A DNA stretch of 38,598 bases from Bacteroidales bacterium. Its GTDB lineage: Bacteria; Bacteroidota; Bacteroidia; Bacteroidales; Paludibacteraceae. Location of the stretch: contig JAJFVH010000213.1 of the NCBI GenBank assembly GCA_021371875.1, forward strand, positions 1-38,598, given 5' to 3'. Positions 16,484 through 26,478 of the stretch are shown here, piece after piece. The stretch's first letter is position 1. Each line of letters opens with the position of its first letter. Position numbers and translations under genes: made by a program. The notes beneath the pieces are model-generated. The model was not told the DNA's origin, searched no databases, and saw only the letters and a program-made list of their open reading frames with translations.

Positions 16484-16509
16484 CATAATGAAAAAGTAAA
16501 ATCCTTGGT

Positions 16510-16701
16510 TTACTTGTCTAAATCACTTTTAGTATGTGACCCATCGCAAAACGGTCTGTTTTTACTCAATCCGCAACGGCAAAGATGAGGATCGGATACC
16601 GTTTTTTCTTCACCCGAAGGTAAAATAAGTTTAAATTCACCCGACAAAAGATAAGGGCCACCTTTGTAAACCTTTATCACTGAATTTTGTACATTTTCCA
16701 T
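16510..16701 (-). CDS. CDGSH iron-sulfur domain protein
   Basis: Small 63-residue protein that should bind a [2Fe-2S] cluster through three Cys and one His: Cys41, Cys43, Cys52 and His56 in CRCGLSKNRPFCDGSH. This is the complete CDGSH motif. I start at ATG 16701 (MENVQNSVIK); the 13 extra upstream residues are not family-like. Such proteins are linked to redox or Fe-S handling, but the partner is unknown. Single gene with its own terminator. Confidence 0.93.
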   Translation of the reverse strand: MENVQNSVIKVYKGGPYLLSGEFKLILPSGEEKTVSDPHLCRCGLSKNRPFCDGSHTKSDLDK

Positions 16702-16999
16702 ATTCTCCAATATTTTGTTTGTTAGTAATAATTGAAACAAAACAAGTAAAGAAAGGTTCTGATACCCTTAAAATTTAATTGTTTTTTAATTTTGAAAGAA
16801 AATTCAATAATATCCGCAGCTCATCGGATGATCATCGAAATATTAACATTTGGTCGCAGATGTATTAGAAATGTTAAAATATAGGAGGCTTTTTAGAAAC
16901 GGCCAACATTTATTTAGTTAATATATTTATCCCGATTACAAAATCAATCCTCTCCGGTTGAGACCTTGCTCATCAATTTGAAAATGAACTTTTTTTGTA
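16702..16999. other. Gene-free spacer upstream of purH
   Basis: About 300 bp between divergent genes with no protein-like frame. The only structure noted is the short palindrome GATGATCATC (16827-16836). Confidence 0.5.
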
Positions 17000-17030
17000 T
17001 TGATTAAACCAATGTTTTTTTGTAGTTTTG
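17000..17030 (+). promoter_or_regulatory. Promoter of purH
   Basis: TTG (17000-17002) and, after 20 bp, TAGTTTTG (17023-17030), matching -33/-7 spacing. The start would be near 17036, 25 bp before the ATG. No PurR-type operator or purine riboswitch is evident. Confidence 0.6.
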
Positions 17031-17059
17031 CATCCCATAATTAAACGCAAAAACGGAAT

Positions 17060-18580
17060 ATGGAACGCAAAAAAATTAAAAGAGCTTTAGTCTCTGTTTA
17101 TCATAAAGATAAACTCGATGTAATTATCAAAACCCTTTACGCCGAAGGAGTTGAATTTATCTCCACCGGGGGCACTCAATCTTTTATTGAATCGCTTGAT
17201 ATTCCGTGCAGCGCCGTTGAAGACCTTACCGGTTACCCGTCAATTTTAGGAGGAAGAGTAAAAACACTGCACCCGAAAGTTTTTGGAGGAATTCTTTCGC
17301 GCCGTGATCTGGAACAAGATAACGCGCAATTAGCCGAATACGAAATTCCTGAAATTGACCTGGTGATTGTCGATTTGTATCCTTTCGAAGCCACTGTGGC
17401 AGCAGGAGCCGACGAACCGACCACCATTGAAAAAATTGACATCGGAGGCATTTCATTGATTCGGGCCGCCGCAAAAAATTATAGAGATGTGGTGATTGTG
17501 GCGTCGCAGGATCAATATGAAGCTTTGTTGGATTTAATTAATGCCAATGGCGCTCAAACAAACATAGAGGAACGGCGCTGGTTTGCCAAAGAAGCTTTTG
17601 CCGTTTCGTCGCATTACGATTCAGCCATTTTTAACTATTTTGATGGAGAAGAAAAATCGGCATTCCGCATGAGCGAAAATAATCCCAAAGTGCTTCGTTA
17701 CGGTGAAAATCCACATCAACGCGGGGTGTATTTCGGGAAGTTCGACGAAATGTTCGAACAAGTACAAGGAAAAGAAATTTCGTACAATAATTTGCTCGAT
17801 ATCGATGCTGCCGTTAATCTGATTAATGACTTCGAAGATATTACTTTTGCTATTCTCAAACACAATAATGCCTGTGGAATCGCTTCACGCCCGGTGTTGG
17901 TCGATGCATGGCTCGATGCGCTGGCCGGCGATCCTGTCTCAGCTTTTGGCGGCGTTTTGATTACCAACGCTATCATTGATAAAGCAACCGCTTTGGAAAT
18001 GAATAAAATTTTCTTTGAAGTGGTCATTGCTCCCGATTACGACTTAGATGCCATCGAAATCCTGAGCCAAAAGAAAAACCGCATTATTCTGATACTGAAA
18101 AATGCAAAACTGAAAACACAACAGTTTCGTACATTGCTCAACGGCGTGTTAATGCAGGACAAAGACACACATACCGAAACAGTGGAAGATATGAAAGTAG
18201 AAACCCAAAAAACGCCAACCGAACAGGAAATCGAAGATTTGATTTTTGCCAATAAAATAGTAAAACATACGAAATCGAATGCCATAGTGTTGGCAAAAAA
18301 TAAACAGTTGTGTGCAAGCGGTGTGGGACAAACTTCGCGTGTCGACGCGTTGGTACATGCCATCGAAAAAGCCGAATCGTTTAAATTCGATTTACAAGGA
18401 GCCGTTATGGCATCCGATGCTTTTTTCCCGTTCCCCGACTGCGTCCAAATTGCAGCCGAAGCCGGAATTACATCTGTCATTCAGCCCGGCGGTTCGATTA
18501 ACGACAGCAAATCAATTGAAACATGTAACGAAAAAGGGCTGTCGATGGTAACAACCGGATTCCGTCATTTTAAACATTAA
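17060..18580 (+). CDS. purH: Bifunctional AICAR formyltransferase / IMP cyclohydrolase
   Basis: Catalyses the last two steps of de novo purine synthesis, AICAR to FAICAR to IMP, in the cytoplasm. The 506-residue protein has the MGS-like cyclohydrolase domain first (RALVSVYHKDKLD near residue 9, STGGT, VKTLHPKVFGGIL at about 68-80, VDLYPFE). The transformylase domain follows with RYGENPHQRGVY and the catalytic Lys-His in AILKHNNACGIA. A typical full-length PurH. It precedes the mre operon by about 100 bp with no terminator seen, so read-through into mreB is possible. Confidence 0.96.
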   Translation: MERKKIKRALVSVYHKDKLDVIIKTLYAEGVEFISTGGTQSFIESLDIPCSAVEDLTGYPSILGGRVKTLHPKVFGGILSRRDLEQDNAQLAEYEIPEIDLVIVDLYPFEATVAAGADEPTTIEKIDIGGISLIRAAAKNYRDVVIVASQDQYEALLDLINANGAQTNIEERRWFAKEAFAVSSHYDSAIFNYFDGEEKSAFRMSENNPKVLRYGENPHQRGVYFGKFDEMFEQVQGKEISYNNLLDIDAAVNLINDFEDITFAILKHNNACGIASRPVLVDAWLDALAGDPVSAFGGVLITNAIIDKATALEMNKIFFEVVIAPDYDLDAIEILSQKKNRIILILKNAKLKTQQFRTLLNGVLMQDKDTHTETVEDMKVETQKTPTEQEIEDLIFANKIVKHTKSNAIVLAKNKQLCASGVGQTSRVDALVHAIEKAESFKFDLQGAVMASDAFFPFPDCVQIAAEAGITSVIQPGGSINDSKSIETCNEKGLSMVTTGFRHFKH

Positions 18581-18686
18581 ATAGATTTACAATTTTTTAT
18601 TTACAATTTACGATTTAAAGTTTTTTCGCAAAATTGTAGCCGAAAACTAAGTTTTATAAAAAAACAATTTGAAATAAAGAAAGAAA

Positions 18687-19706
18687 ATGGGATTATTTTC
18701 ATTTACACAAGAAATAGCTATTGACTTAGGAACAGCCAATACCATTATCATTTACAACGACAAAATCGTGGTGGATGAGCCTTCGGTAGTTGCTCTCGAC
18801 AAACGTACCGACAGATTAATTGCCATAGGCGAAAAAGCCCGCCAAATGCAGGGAAAAGAAAACGAAGGAATTCGCACTGTGCGCCCGCTACGCGATGGTG
18901 TAATTGCCGACTTCTTCGCTGCCGAATTAATGATACGCGGTATGATTAAAATGATTCCAACGAAGAATCGGTTGTTTTCCCCATCTCTCAAAATGGTGGT
19001 TTGTATTCCTTCGGGAAGCACCGAGGTTGAAATTCGTGCAGTACGCGACTCATCGGAACATGCAGGCGGACGCGAAGTGTACATGATTTACGAACCCATG
19101 GCTGCCGCTATCGGCATTGGTATCGATGTGGAAGCTCCCACCGGATGTATGATTGTAGATATAGGCGGCGGAACGACCGAAATTGCCGTGATTTCGCTGG
19201 GTGGTATCGTTTCGAATAAATCCATCCGTATTGCCGGCGATGATTTGACTCTTGATATTGTAGAATATATGGGACGTATGCACAACATCAAAGTAGGTGA
19301 ACGAACTGCCGAATTAATCAAAATCAATGTAGGCGCCGCTTTAACCGACCTGGAAGATGCGCCTGAAGATTATATCGTTCGCGGACCAAACCGTATGACT
19401 GCTTTACCAATGGAGGTGCCTGTTTCGTATCAGGAAGTGGCACACTGCCTCGAAAAATCGATTTCGAAAATCGAAGCTGCCATCCTGAGCGCTTTAGAGC
19501 AAACGCCTCCCGAATTGTATGCCGATATCGTCGAAAAAGGCATTTATCTTGCCGGTGGAGGTGCCCTGTTACGTGGTTTGGACAAACGTTTGACCGATAA
19601 ACTGAATATCCAGTTCCATATTGCCGACGATCCTTTGCGCGCTGTTGCACGCGGAACCGGTATCGCATTGAAAAACGTGGATAAATTCTCATTCCTAATC
19701 CGATAA
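18687..19706 (+). CDS. mreB: Rod shape-determining protein MreB
   Basis: Actin-like ATPase that forms membrane-associated filaments and organises side-wall peptidoglycan synthesis; 339 residues. Actin-fold motifs are DLGTANT (phosphate 1, about residues 13-19), DIGGGTTEIAVISLGG (phosphate 2), AGGGALLRGLD (adenosine motif) and an N-terminal amphipathic start (MGLFSF). First of five rod-complex genes, but a hairpin with a T run separates it from mreC. Confidence 0.97.
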   Translation: MGLFSFTQEIAIDLGTANTIIIYNDKIVVDEPSVVALDKRTDRLIAIGEKARQMQGKENEGIRTVRPLRDGVIADFFAAELMIRGMIKMIPTKNRLFSPSLKMVVCIPSGSTEVEIRAVRDSSEHAGGREVYMIYEPMAAAIGIGIDVEAPTGCMIVDIGGGTTEIAVISLGGIVSNKSIRIAGDDLTLDIVEYMGRMHNIKVGERTAELIKINVGAALTDLEDAPEDYIVRGPNRMTALPMEVPVSYQEVAHCLEKSISKIEAAILSALEQTPPELYADIVEKGIYLAGGGALLRGLDKRLTDKLNIQFHIADDPLRAVARGTGIALKNVDKFSFLIR

Positions 19707-19720
19707 TAAAACATTTAACT

Positions 19721-19774
19721 AACGGTAAGTGTAAGGCTAAATATATTTTTTAATCTTATACTTGCCGTTTTTTT
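19721..19774 (+). terminator. Intra-operon terminator between mreB and mreC
   Basis: AACGGTAAGTGTAAG (19721-19735) pairs fully, with two G-U pairs, with CTTATACTTGCCGTT (19755-19769), followed by T to 19774. A partial terminator here would make mreB more abundant than mreCD-mrdA-rodA. Confidence 0.8.
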
Positions 19775-19784
19775 AAAGTTATCC

Positions 19785-20627
19785 ATGAGAAACCTCATTA
19801 ATTTTTTGATTCAATATAGTGTTGTGATTTTATTTCTTGTATTAGAGGTAATTTCATTCACCCTGATTGTAAATAATCAGGATTATCAAAAAAGTGTGTT
19901 TCTCTCATCGAGTAATTCGGTCATTTCAGGGATGTACGAAATGAGCAATTCGGTGGTGGAATTTTTCAAACTGCGCGATGCAAACGAGAACCTGTCGGAA
20001 GAAAACACTGCCCTGAAAAACGAGATAATCTCGTTACGCAATCAACTTTCAACCTTACAGCCCGAAAAAACCGATTCTCTCCTTTTCCGTATTCCTCCCG
20101 AAATGGAATATGAATTTATTTCGGCCAAAGTAATCAACAACTCCACCAATAAACTACAAAACTACATTACCCTAAACAAAGGATTGAGGGATGGGATCAA
20201 AGTAGATATGGGCGTAATCGGCGATGAAGGTGTAGTCGGAATTATAAAAACGGTTTCGGACAAGTTTTCTGTGGTCATTCCTGTTTTAAACGATAAAATC
20301 AAGATTAACTGTAAGTTTAAGAAAAATAATTACAGCGGCCCCTTGCAATGGACGGGGATGGATTACAGGTATGCCGAATTAAAGGATATCGCCCGCCACG
20401 TTGAATTTTCGCTTGGAGATTCGTTGATAACCAGCGGATTTACCAATACTTTCCCTGAAGGTATCCCTGTGGGCACTATTGAAAATTTCAACATCAAAGA
20501 AAGTGAAGCATATTATAATATCAAAGTGAAACTTGCCGTTAATTTCCGTACACTTTCACACGTAAAAGTTATTAATTATAAGAATTACAACGAACAACGA
20601 ATCTTAGAAAAAGCAGCCGAAGAATAA
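19785..20627 (+). CDS. mreC: Rod shape-determining protein MreC
   Basis: Bitopic membrane protein of the elongasome, 280 residues. It has one N-terminal transmembrane helix (about 8-28), then a coiled coil (about 62-92, NENLSEENTALKNEIISLRNQL) and the periplasmic double beta-barrel domain, with NGLR-like LNKGLRDGIKVDMGVIGDEGVVGIIK and the later SGFTNTFPEGIPVGTI block typical of MreC. Its ATG follows the intra-operon terminator by ten bases, and it is followed one base later by mreD. Confidence 0.94.
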   Translation: MRNLINFLIQYSVVILFLVLEVISFTLIVNNQDYQKSVFLSSSNSVISGMYEMSNSVVEFFKLRDANENLSEENTALKNEIISLRNQLSTLQPEKTDSLLFRIPPEMEYEFISAKVINNSTNKLQNYITLNKGLRDGIKVDMGVIGDEGVVGIIKTVSDKFSVVIPVLNDKIKINCKFKKNNYSGPLQWTGMDYRYAELKDIARHVEFSLGDSLITSGFTNTFPEGIPVGTIENFNIKESEAYYNIKVKLAVNFRTLSHVKVINYKNYNEQRILEKAAEE

Positions 20628-20628
20628 A

Positions 20629-21126
20629 ATGTTAACAGTGGTTCAAAACATATTATCTTTCATTATTCTGGTACTTGTTCAGGTGCTGGCGCTGAATAAT
20701 ATCCAGTTTTTAGGCTTTATCAATCCTTATATTTATATATTATTTATTCTTTCGCTCCCTGTTAAATTGCCTCATTGGGTTACTTTGTTGCTCGCTTTTG
20801 TGCTTGGGTTAACCATTGATGCTTTTTCGAACACAATGGGGATGCATGCTTTTGCAACCGTATTGGCGGCATTTTCAAGAAATGGCATTATTAAGCTTTT
20901 CACGTCAATTGAAGAAGGCAGCAATCCGGTTCCATCATTTTATACATTTGGGGTAGGCGCTTATATCAAGTATGTGGTATTTATGGTTTTGCTGCATCAT
21001 ACCACCTTGTTTCTCCTCGAAGCATTTTCATTTGCCAACATCTGGCTGATAATTTTTAAAATTATATTAAGCTCATTTGTTACAATTTTGCTTATTTTAG
21101 GCATACGTTCGTTCAATCGAAAATAA
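20629..21126 (+). CDS. mreD: Rod shape-determining protein MreD
   Basis: Polytopic inner-membrane protein of the elongasome, 165 residues with about five transmembrane helices. Sequence conservation is low, as usual for MreD; the call rests on size, the helix pattern, the GLTIDAFSNTMGMHAFATVLAAF block (about residues 60-82) and the position between mreC and the PBP2 gene with one to three bases between genes. Confidence 0.9.
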   Translation: MLTVVQNILSFIILVLVQVLALNNIQFLGFINPYIYILFILSLPVKLPHWVTLLLAFVLGLTIDAFSNTMGMHAFATVLAAFSRNGIIKLFTSIEEGSNPVPSFYTFGVGAYIKYVVFMVLLHHTTLFLLEAFSFANIWLIIFKIILSSFVTILLILGIRSFNRK

Positions 21127-21129
21127 ATT

Positions 21130-22968
21130 ATGATAAACGATACACTTCAAAACAGAAGATATGTGATTGCCATTATCATGTCGGTTGTGATAGTTGTATA
21201 TATACTTCGGCTATTTTCTATTCAAATTATTGAAACAAAATACAAGGAAGGCGCTGAGAGTAACGCTTTTCTGAAAAAAACACAGTTTCCTCCGCGCGGA
21301 CTTATCTACGACCGCAATCACACTTTGCTCGTTTACAACAAACCAGCTTACGATATAAGCTGCATCATGCGCGAAATACACGATTTAGACACATTATCGT
21401 TTTGCCGTGCATTGAATATCGACAAAAAATTTTTTATAAATCGTATCGCCGAAATCAAAGACCGCAAAAAAAACCTTGGTTATTCGTCGTATACTCCTCA
21501 GGTTTTTATGACTCAGTTGGACATCGAAGATATTGCCACAATTCAGCAATCGATGTACAAGTATCCGGGCTTCTTTATTCAAAACCGTACACTGCGCGAA
21601 TATGCTTTCCCCAATGCCGCGCATGTATTGGGAAATATCGGGGAAGTATCGAAAAAGCGCATCGAAAATGATGAATATTACAAGTCGGGCGATTATGCCG
21701 GACGCGATGGGATAGAATACACTTACGAAAAAGCGCTTCGTGGTGTAAAAGGAGTTGAAATATTATTGCGCGATGCCAAAGGCCGGATCAAGGGAAAATA
21801 CGAAGATGGGAATAAAGACATTCCCGCAATTGCCGGTGAAAATCTGACACTTACTCTGGATATACGACTTCAGATTTTAGGAGAAAAATTAATGACCGGT
21901 AAAGTGGGAAGTATAGTTGCTATTGAACCTTCAACCGGCGAAATTCTGGCAATGGTTTCTAATCCGGCGTTTAATCCATCAATACTTGTAGGACGGCAAC
22001 GCTCGAAAAACTATACCGCCTTGTTGAACGACCCGACTAAACCGCTTATGAACCGGGCAACACAAGCACAATATTCCCCGGGGTCTTCCTTTAAACCCAT
22101 CCAGGCTTTGGTTTGCCAGCAAATGGGCGGTATAACCGAAAAAACAATCTTTAGTTGTAATGGACCTGAATCTTCGCCGGTAAAATGCACGCACCATCAT
22201 GGCTCGCCTGTAAGTTTGTTAAACGCCATTGAGCAAAGTTGCAATCCTTATTTCTGGAATGCTTTTCGGGTAACGATAGAAAAAGATGGCTATGGAGAGA
22301 AAAACAATATTTTCAGAAACAATTATGATGCCTGGGTCAACAACGTGAAAAGCTTTGGATTGGGTGAAAAATTTACCGACAGTGATATTTATGAACAATC
22401 GAGGGGTTATATCCCCACTCAAAAATATTACAACAAAGTTTACCGGGGAGAAACCGGCTGGCGCGCCATAACCATCCGGTCAAACTCAATCGGGCAGGGC
22501 GAAATATTAGCAACCCCGTTGCAATTAGCCAATGCCATGGCTACTATTGCCAATTCAGGTTATTACATTACACCACATTTGAATAAATGCGACTCCATGA
22601 AAACCAAAGTCCACAGGTCAAAAGTAGATGAAAAATACTTCCCGATTGTGGTGGAAGGTATGTCCAGAGTTTTTGAATTCGGAACTGCCCGGTTATCGAA
22701 AATAGAAGGGATAGATATGTGTGGTAAAACCGGAACTGTTCAGAATAGCCGGGGTAAAGACCACTCGATTTTTGTCGGATTTGCACCGCGCGAAAACCCG
22801 AAAATCGCGATTGCCGTTGTAGTTGAAAATGCAGGATTCGGCTCCACTTACGCGGCTCCTGTTTTCAGTTTATTGGTGGAACAGTACATTAGGGGAAAAA
22901 TCGAAAGGTTGGAACTTCAGGAAAGAGTAACTAACATTGTAACCAACACAAATGTCAAAGAACGTTAG
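21130..22968 (+). CDS. mrdA: Penicillin-binding protein 2 (transpeptidase)
   Basis: Class B PBP that cross-links peptidoglycan during elongation, partner of RodA; 612 residues. One N-terminal transmembrane anchor (about 11-31) is followed by the dimerisation domain (RGLIYDRN at about 57-64) and the transpeptidase domain with SxxK at Ser319-Lys322 (SSFK), SxN at Ser370-Asn372 (SCN) and KTG at Lys533-Gly535. All active-site motifs are intact. Overlaps rodA by 17 bases, so translation is probably coupled. Confidence 0.96.
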   Translation: MINDTLQNRRYVIAIIMSVVIVVYILRLFSIQIIETKYKEGAESNAFLKKTQFPPRGLIYDRNHTLLVYNKPAYDISCIMREIHDLDTLSFCRALNIDKKFFINRIAEIKDRKKNLGYSSYTPQVFMTQLDIEDIATIQQSMYKYPGFFIQNRTLREYAFPNAAHVLGNIGEVSKKRIENDEYYKSGDYAGRDGIEYTYEKALRGVKGVEILLRDAKGRIKGKYEDGNKDIPAIAGENLTLTLDIRLQILGEKLMTGKVGSIVAIEPSTGEILAMVSNPAFNPSILVGRQRSKNYTALLNDPTKPLMNRATQAQYSPGSSFKPIQALVCQQMGGITEKTIFSCNGPESSPVKCTHHHGSPVSLLNAIEQSCNPYFWNAFRVTIEKDGYGEKNNIFRNNYDAWVNNVKSFGLGEKFTDSDIYEQSRGYIPTQKYYNKVYRGETGWRAITIRSNSIGQGEILATPLQLANAMATIANSGYYITPHLNKCDSMKTKVHRSKVDEKYFPIVVEGMSRVFEFGTARLSKIEGIDMCGKTGTVQNSRGKDHSIFVGFAPRENPKIAIAVVVENAGFGSTYAAPVFSLLVEQYIRGKIERLELQERVTNIVTNTNVKER

Positions 22969-24406
22969 TATAAAATATGCTTTGGACTGGACAACAGTAT
23001 TTTTTTATGTTGCACTGGTTTTTATGGGCTGGATAAGCATCTACGGCGCAAGTTACGACTTTGACCAAACCAGTATTTTCGACTGGAATCAACGGGCAGG
23101 AAAACAGTTTGTGTGGATTTTAACCGCTTTTGGCCTGGGAGGTATGTTGCTGCTTGTGGATTACAAAATGTATAATTTTTTCGCCTATATAATTTATGCA
23201 GCCATCATGCTGCTTCTTATTGTTACTATATTTATTGCCCCCGACATCAAAGGTTCCCGCTCGTGGTTGGTACTCGGTCCGGTAAGCTTTCAGCCCGCAG
23301 AGCTCGCTAAAATGGCAACCGCATTGGCGCTGTCGAAATTTATGAGTTCGTATAATTACAAACTCAAAAACTGGAAAGACCTGATTCCATTAGCCCTGAT
23401 TGTATTGTTACCTTTCACTCTCATTATTCTACAAAAGGAAACCGGTTCGGCGTTGGTTTTTGCGGCATTTTTACTTATGTTTTATCGCGAAGGTATGAAC
23501 GGGATTATACTTTTACTAACCTTATTTGTTGTGTTTTTATTTGTTCTTGTAATCAGGTTCAGTGTCATTCCCATCCAGGTCGATCAAGGTACTTTGGGCA
23601 TTGTTTTGTCCATGGGGCTAATTATACTTGTTCAGTTCATATATGCTTTCTTTGTGACAAGACATAGAAAAGAAGCTTCGTTTTTATTGTTGGGGACATT
23701 GGGATTGACCCTGATTTCAATCGTACTCAATATCTGGTTCAAGGTCAATTTTGATTATGTGGCTCTTTTGGGGGTGATTGCTTCATGTATTTACTGGATT
23801 TTTGTTGAACTTTTCAACCGTTTTAAAAAGTATTGGATGCTGATTTTAATTTCTATCGGTTCAGCCTTGTTTTGTTTTTCGTCCGATTATCTCTTCGACA
23901 AAGTGCTTGAACCGCACCAGCAAATTCGTATCAAAGTGTTACTCAACATGGAAAATGACCTTACAGGAGCAGGCTATAACGTAAATCAATCGAAAATTGC
24001 CATTGGCTCGGGAGGTTTCTGGGGAAAAGGCTTTTTGAACGGCACACAAACAAAACTCAACTATGTACCCGAACAAGATACCGATTTTATTTTTTGTACT
24101 GTAGGCGAAGAACATGGATTTTGGGGTTCAACGCTTGTACTCGTTTTTTATTGGTTGTTGTTAATGCGCCTGCTGCGAATTGCCGAGCGCCAACGCGAAA
24201 CTTTCAACCGTGTATATGCTTATTGTGTGGCAAGCATCTTCTTTTTTCACCTCATGATTAATGTAGGAATGGTATTGGGAATAATGCCTGTAATTGGCAT
24301 TCCTTTGCCGTTTTTCAGCTACGGAGGTTCCTCACTTTGGGGTTTTACCATTATGTTGTTTATTTTGCTCCGGCTCGATGCATCAAGATTAGAAAGGATG
24401 AGGTGA
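22952..24406 (+). CDS. rodA: Peptidoglycan glycosyltransferase RodA
   Basis: SEDS-family polymerase that builds glycan strands with PBP2; 484 residues, somewhat longer than proteobacterial RodA because of an enlarged central membrane region (about 200-290), common in Bacteroidetes as I recall. About ten or more transmembrane helices. SEDS signatures: DIKGSRSWLVLGPVSFQPAELAKMA (about 107-131), the large extracytoplasmic loop with YVPEQDTDFIFCTVGEEHGF, and the terminal GIPLPFFSYGGSSL. Ends eight bases before a convergent gene. Confidence 0.96.
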   Translation: MSKNVSIKYALDWTTVFFYVALVFMGWISIYGASYDFDQTSIFDWNQRAGKQFVWILTAFGLGGMLLLVDYKMYNFFAYIIYAAIMLLLIVTIFIAPDIKGSRSWLVLGPVSFQPAELAKMATALALSKFMSSYNYKLKNWKDLIPLALIVLLPFTLIILQKETGSALVFAAFLLMFYREGMNGIILLLTLFVVFLFVLVIRFSVIPIQVDQGTLGIVLSMGLIILVQFIYAFFVTRHRKEASFLLLGTLGLTLISIVLNIWFKVNFDYVALLGVIASCIYWIFVELFNRFKKYWMLILISIGSALFCFSSDYLFDKVLEPHQQIRIKVLLNMENDLTGAGYNVNQSKIAIGSGGFWGKGFLNGTQTKLNYVPEQDTDFIFCTVGEEHGFWGSTLVLVFYWLLLMRLLRIAERQRETFNRVYAYCVASIFFFHLMINVGMVLGIMPVIGIPLPFFSYGGSSLWGFTIMLFILLRLDASRLERMR

Positions 24407-24413
24407 AAACTTG

Positions 24414-26459
24414 TCAGAATTGGCATCTCAGCATAAACCGCACATCCGATTTTCTGTTGCCTTGTATTTCTTCGTTTCCACTGCTTACGGTCTCACGGTC
24501 GTCGGCATAAACCGTTTGCGCTAATTTCAACCACATTGAAATCCGGTCGTTCAAATCATATTTCATATTGATATAATACCTGCTCCCTTTTCCGTAATAC
24601 ATCGGGATGGAGAAGGCATATAAAATATCCCGTTCATACACGTAAAAACGGTTATCATAGTCCACGGCATCGAAAAACTGATAACGAAAATCTATTTTTA
24701 AAGGGATAGACGTAAAACTGTAACTAAAATCCTGTAAAGCATTTAACCCATATTTTATCCCGGAACGGTTTTTCTGAACCAAACTGCCATCAATAATATT
24801 TCTGAAGCTGAAGTTTCCAAAAGAATAACTCAACTGATAACGGACCAACCCTTTCTGAAGGGGAACAACCAAAGGCATAGTCTGACCTGAATCAGATTCA
24901 TTGTCTTGTTTCTCTTCGTACTTAAACCTCCAGAACATCGTCAAATCCCTCCGGACTGCATAATCAACCTGCATCAAATAATCGCGTCCGACCGAAGGAG
25001 CATCTACCCCAAATTTAGGCCAGGGAAAGCGATAACTGTCGGCATAAGCAGCAATTTTCCATTTTTTAAACGGACGCATTTCCGCTCCCAAGTATAACCC
25101 GCTTTCGTTATTGATTCTTGAGCTTTCGGAGAAGGCAGTCGCATAAAAAGTATCATATTCAGGGGAGAAATAACGATTTAAAACAACGAAACTTACCTGC
25201 GATAAAGGAGAAAATGTTATTCCGTTCACTGTTGCCAGTGCGTATTGATTTGCCAGTGCCGTTTCTCCAAAAAAATTGAATTTAGATAACCGGAAACGAT
25301 AATTCAGGCCGCCGGTTGTTTGTCTATCGCCTTTAAAATAGAAATGATTGTATGTCGCCGGATCGGGGACTAAATTGTGATTAAGCACGGTGTGGACAAT
25401 TGTAAAACCAAGTTGTAAATTCGTATGCGTAAAGGATGCATTAAAACCTTCAACTTGTTGGTTAACGGTGTTTTTCTTTTCAAACTCAGCGGTGGTACGA
25501 TGTAGCCCTGTTTTGTAAATACTTGTAAAGGTACCGTTCAAAGTATCTCCATCAATATTTTTATTGGAATAAAATACTGAAAAATCAAATTTCCCAAAAT
25601 GCATCGTGGCTCCTGCTCCGCGAAAAAAATTACTTTCATTGGTCGAACTGTATTTTTTCAATCCCGTACCATAGGAATTTACCTTCAGAACATAAGATGA
25701 TTTACCCATTCCAAAGCCCGACCCGAGCACTAATCCCTGTCCGTAATTTGCCCTGAAATCGCCCACCACAATAGTTTTGAATTTACCCATATCATTCAGC
25801 TGGGCATGAAAGGAATAAAAATCGTATCCTGTATGTGAACTTCCCGAAAATTGTTCTCCGGCATCTTTCTCCATCGTGAATCCAAATTTTATTCTTTCTT
25901 TAAATCTGAACTGGTACTTCAGCGAATTATAAAATGCCGAACCGAGATACCGGGTCGAATTTTCATCTGTTTCTAAATATCCGGCTTTTGTTTCGAGACC
26001 CCGGTCGACCCGAAACAAAATCTGGTTTTTTCCATACCGGAAAATCTCTTTTGCGTAAATTTTTTGGCTCTTTACTTCACCTTTTCCAACATAAATAAAC
26101 GGCAACATCCTCCTGATATCGGTCATATCAAGTCCATCTACGAGCTGTAATTCATACACGGTTTGAAAATTTCCGAACCGGTAGATATAAAACAAAATAT
26201 TCTCTACCTGAATGTCCGTGAGAAACGGCAACCTATCAAGTTCCTCTTTGGTTGCTTTGTTCAGGTTTAGCGGTTTATCTGAAAGTTCCATCAACTCTTC
26301 GTAAAACGATTCAAAATCCAAAGATTCATCTGTCTCGGCAGCATATTGTTCGAATATATCGGCAATAAATTGTTCGATTGTATTTGTTTTTTCCTGTGCT
26401 TTTAAATCCGTTAAAAGCAAGACAACCAGGCAAAATATATATAGCGTAAACCGTTTCAT
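24414..26459 (-). CDS. Secreted helix-hairpin-helix protein with outer-membrane barrel
   Basis: 681 residues from ATG 26459, which opens a clear signal peptide (MKRFTLYIFCLVVLLLTDLKA, then QEK). At about residues 60-125 lie two ComEA-like helix-hairpin-helix units (LNLNKATKEELDRLPFLT... and LQLVDGLDMTDIRRMLPFI). The remaining 550 residues are strand-rich, with periodic aromatic residues, and end in RFMLRCQF, fitting a large outer-membrane barrel. This architecture is seen in Bacteroidetes, but its role is unknown to me. Encoded 19 bp after a PorV-like gene and probably co-transcribed. Confidence 0.8.
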   Translation of the reverse strand: MKRFTLYIFCLVVLLLTDLKAQEKTNTIEQFIADIFEQYAAETDESLDFESFYEELMELSDKPLNLNKATKEELDRLPFLTDIQVENILFYIYRFGNFQTVYELQLVDGLDMTDIRRMLPFIYVGKGEVKSQKIYAKEIFRYGKNQILFRVDRGLETKAGYLETDENSTRYLGSAFYNSLKYQFRFKERIKFGFTMEKDAGEQFSGSSHTGYDFYSFHAQLNDMGKFKTIVVGDFRANYGQGLVLGSGFGMGKSSYVLKVNSYGTGLKKYSSTNESNFFRGAGATMHFGKFDFSVFYSNKNIDGDTLNGTFTSIYKTGLHRTTAEFEKKNTVNQQVEGFNASFTHTNLQLGFTIVHTVLNHNLVPDPATYNHFYFKGDRQTTGGLNYRFRLSKFNFFGETALANQYALATVNGITFSPLSQVSFVVLNRYFSPEYDTFYATAFSESSRINNESGLYLGAEMRPFKKWKIAAYADSYRFPWPKFGVDAPSVGRDYLMQVDYAVRRDLTMFWRFKYEEKQDNESDSGQTMPLVVPLQKGLVRYQLSYSFGNFSFRNIIDGSLVQKNRSGIKYGLNALQDFSYSFTSIPLKIDFRYQFFDAVDYDNRFYVYERDILYAFSIPMYYGKGSRYYINMKYDLNDRISMWLKLAQTVYADDRETVSSGNEEIQGNRKSDVRFMLRCQF

Positions 26460-26478
26460 AATAAAAACGACCGGACAG

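Noticed and set aside
16280..16488. Overlapping open frames of 66-68 codons on both strands
   Set aside because: The minus-strand frame contains the terminator of the CDGSH gene and neither translation shows family features.
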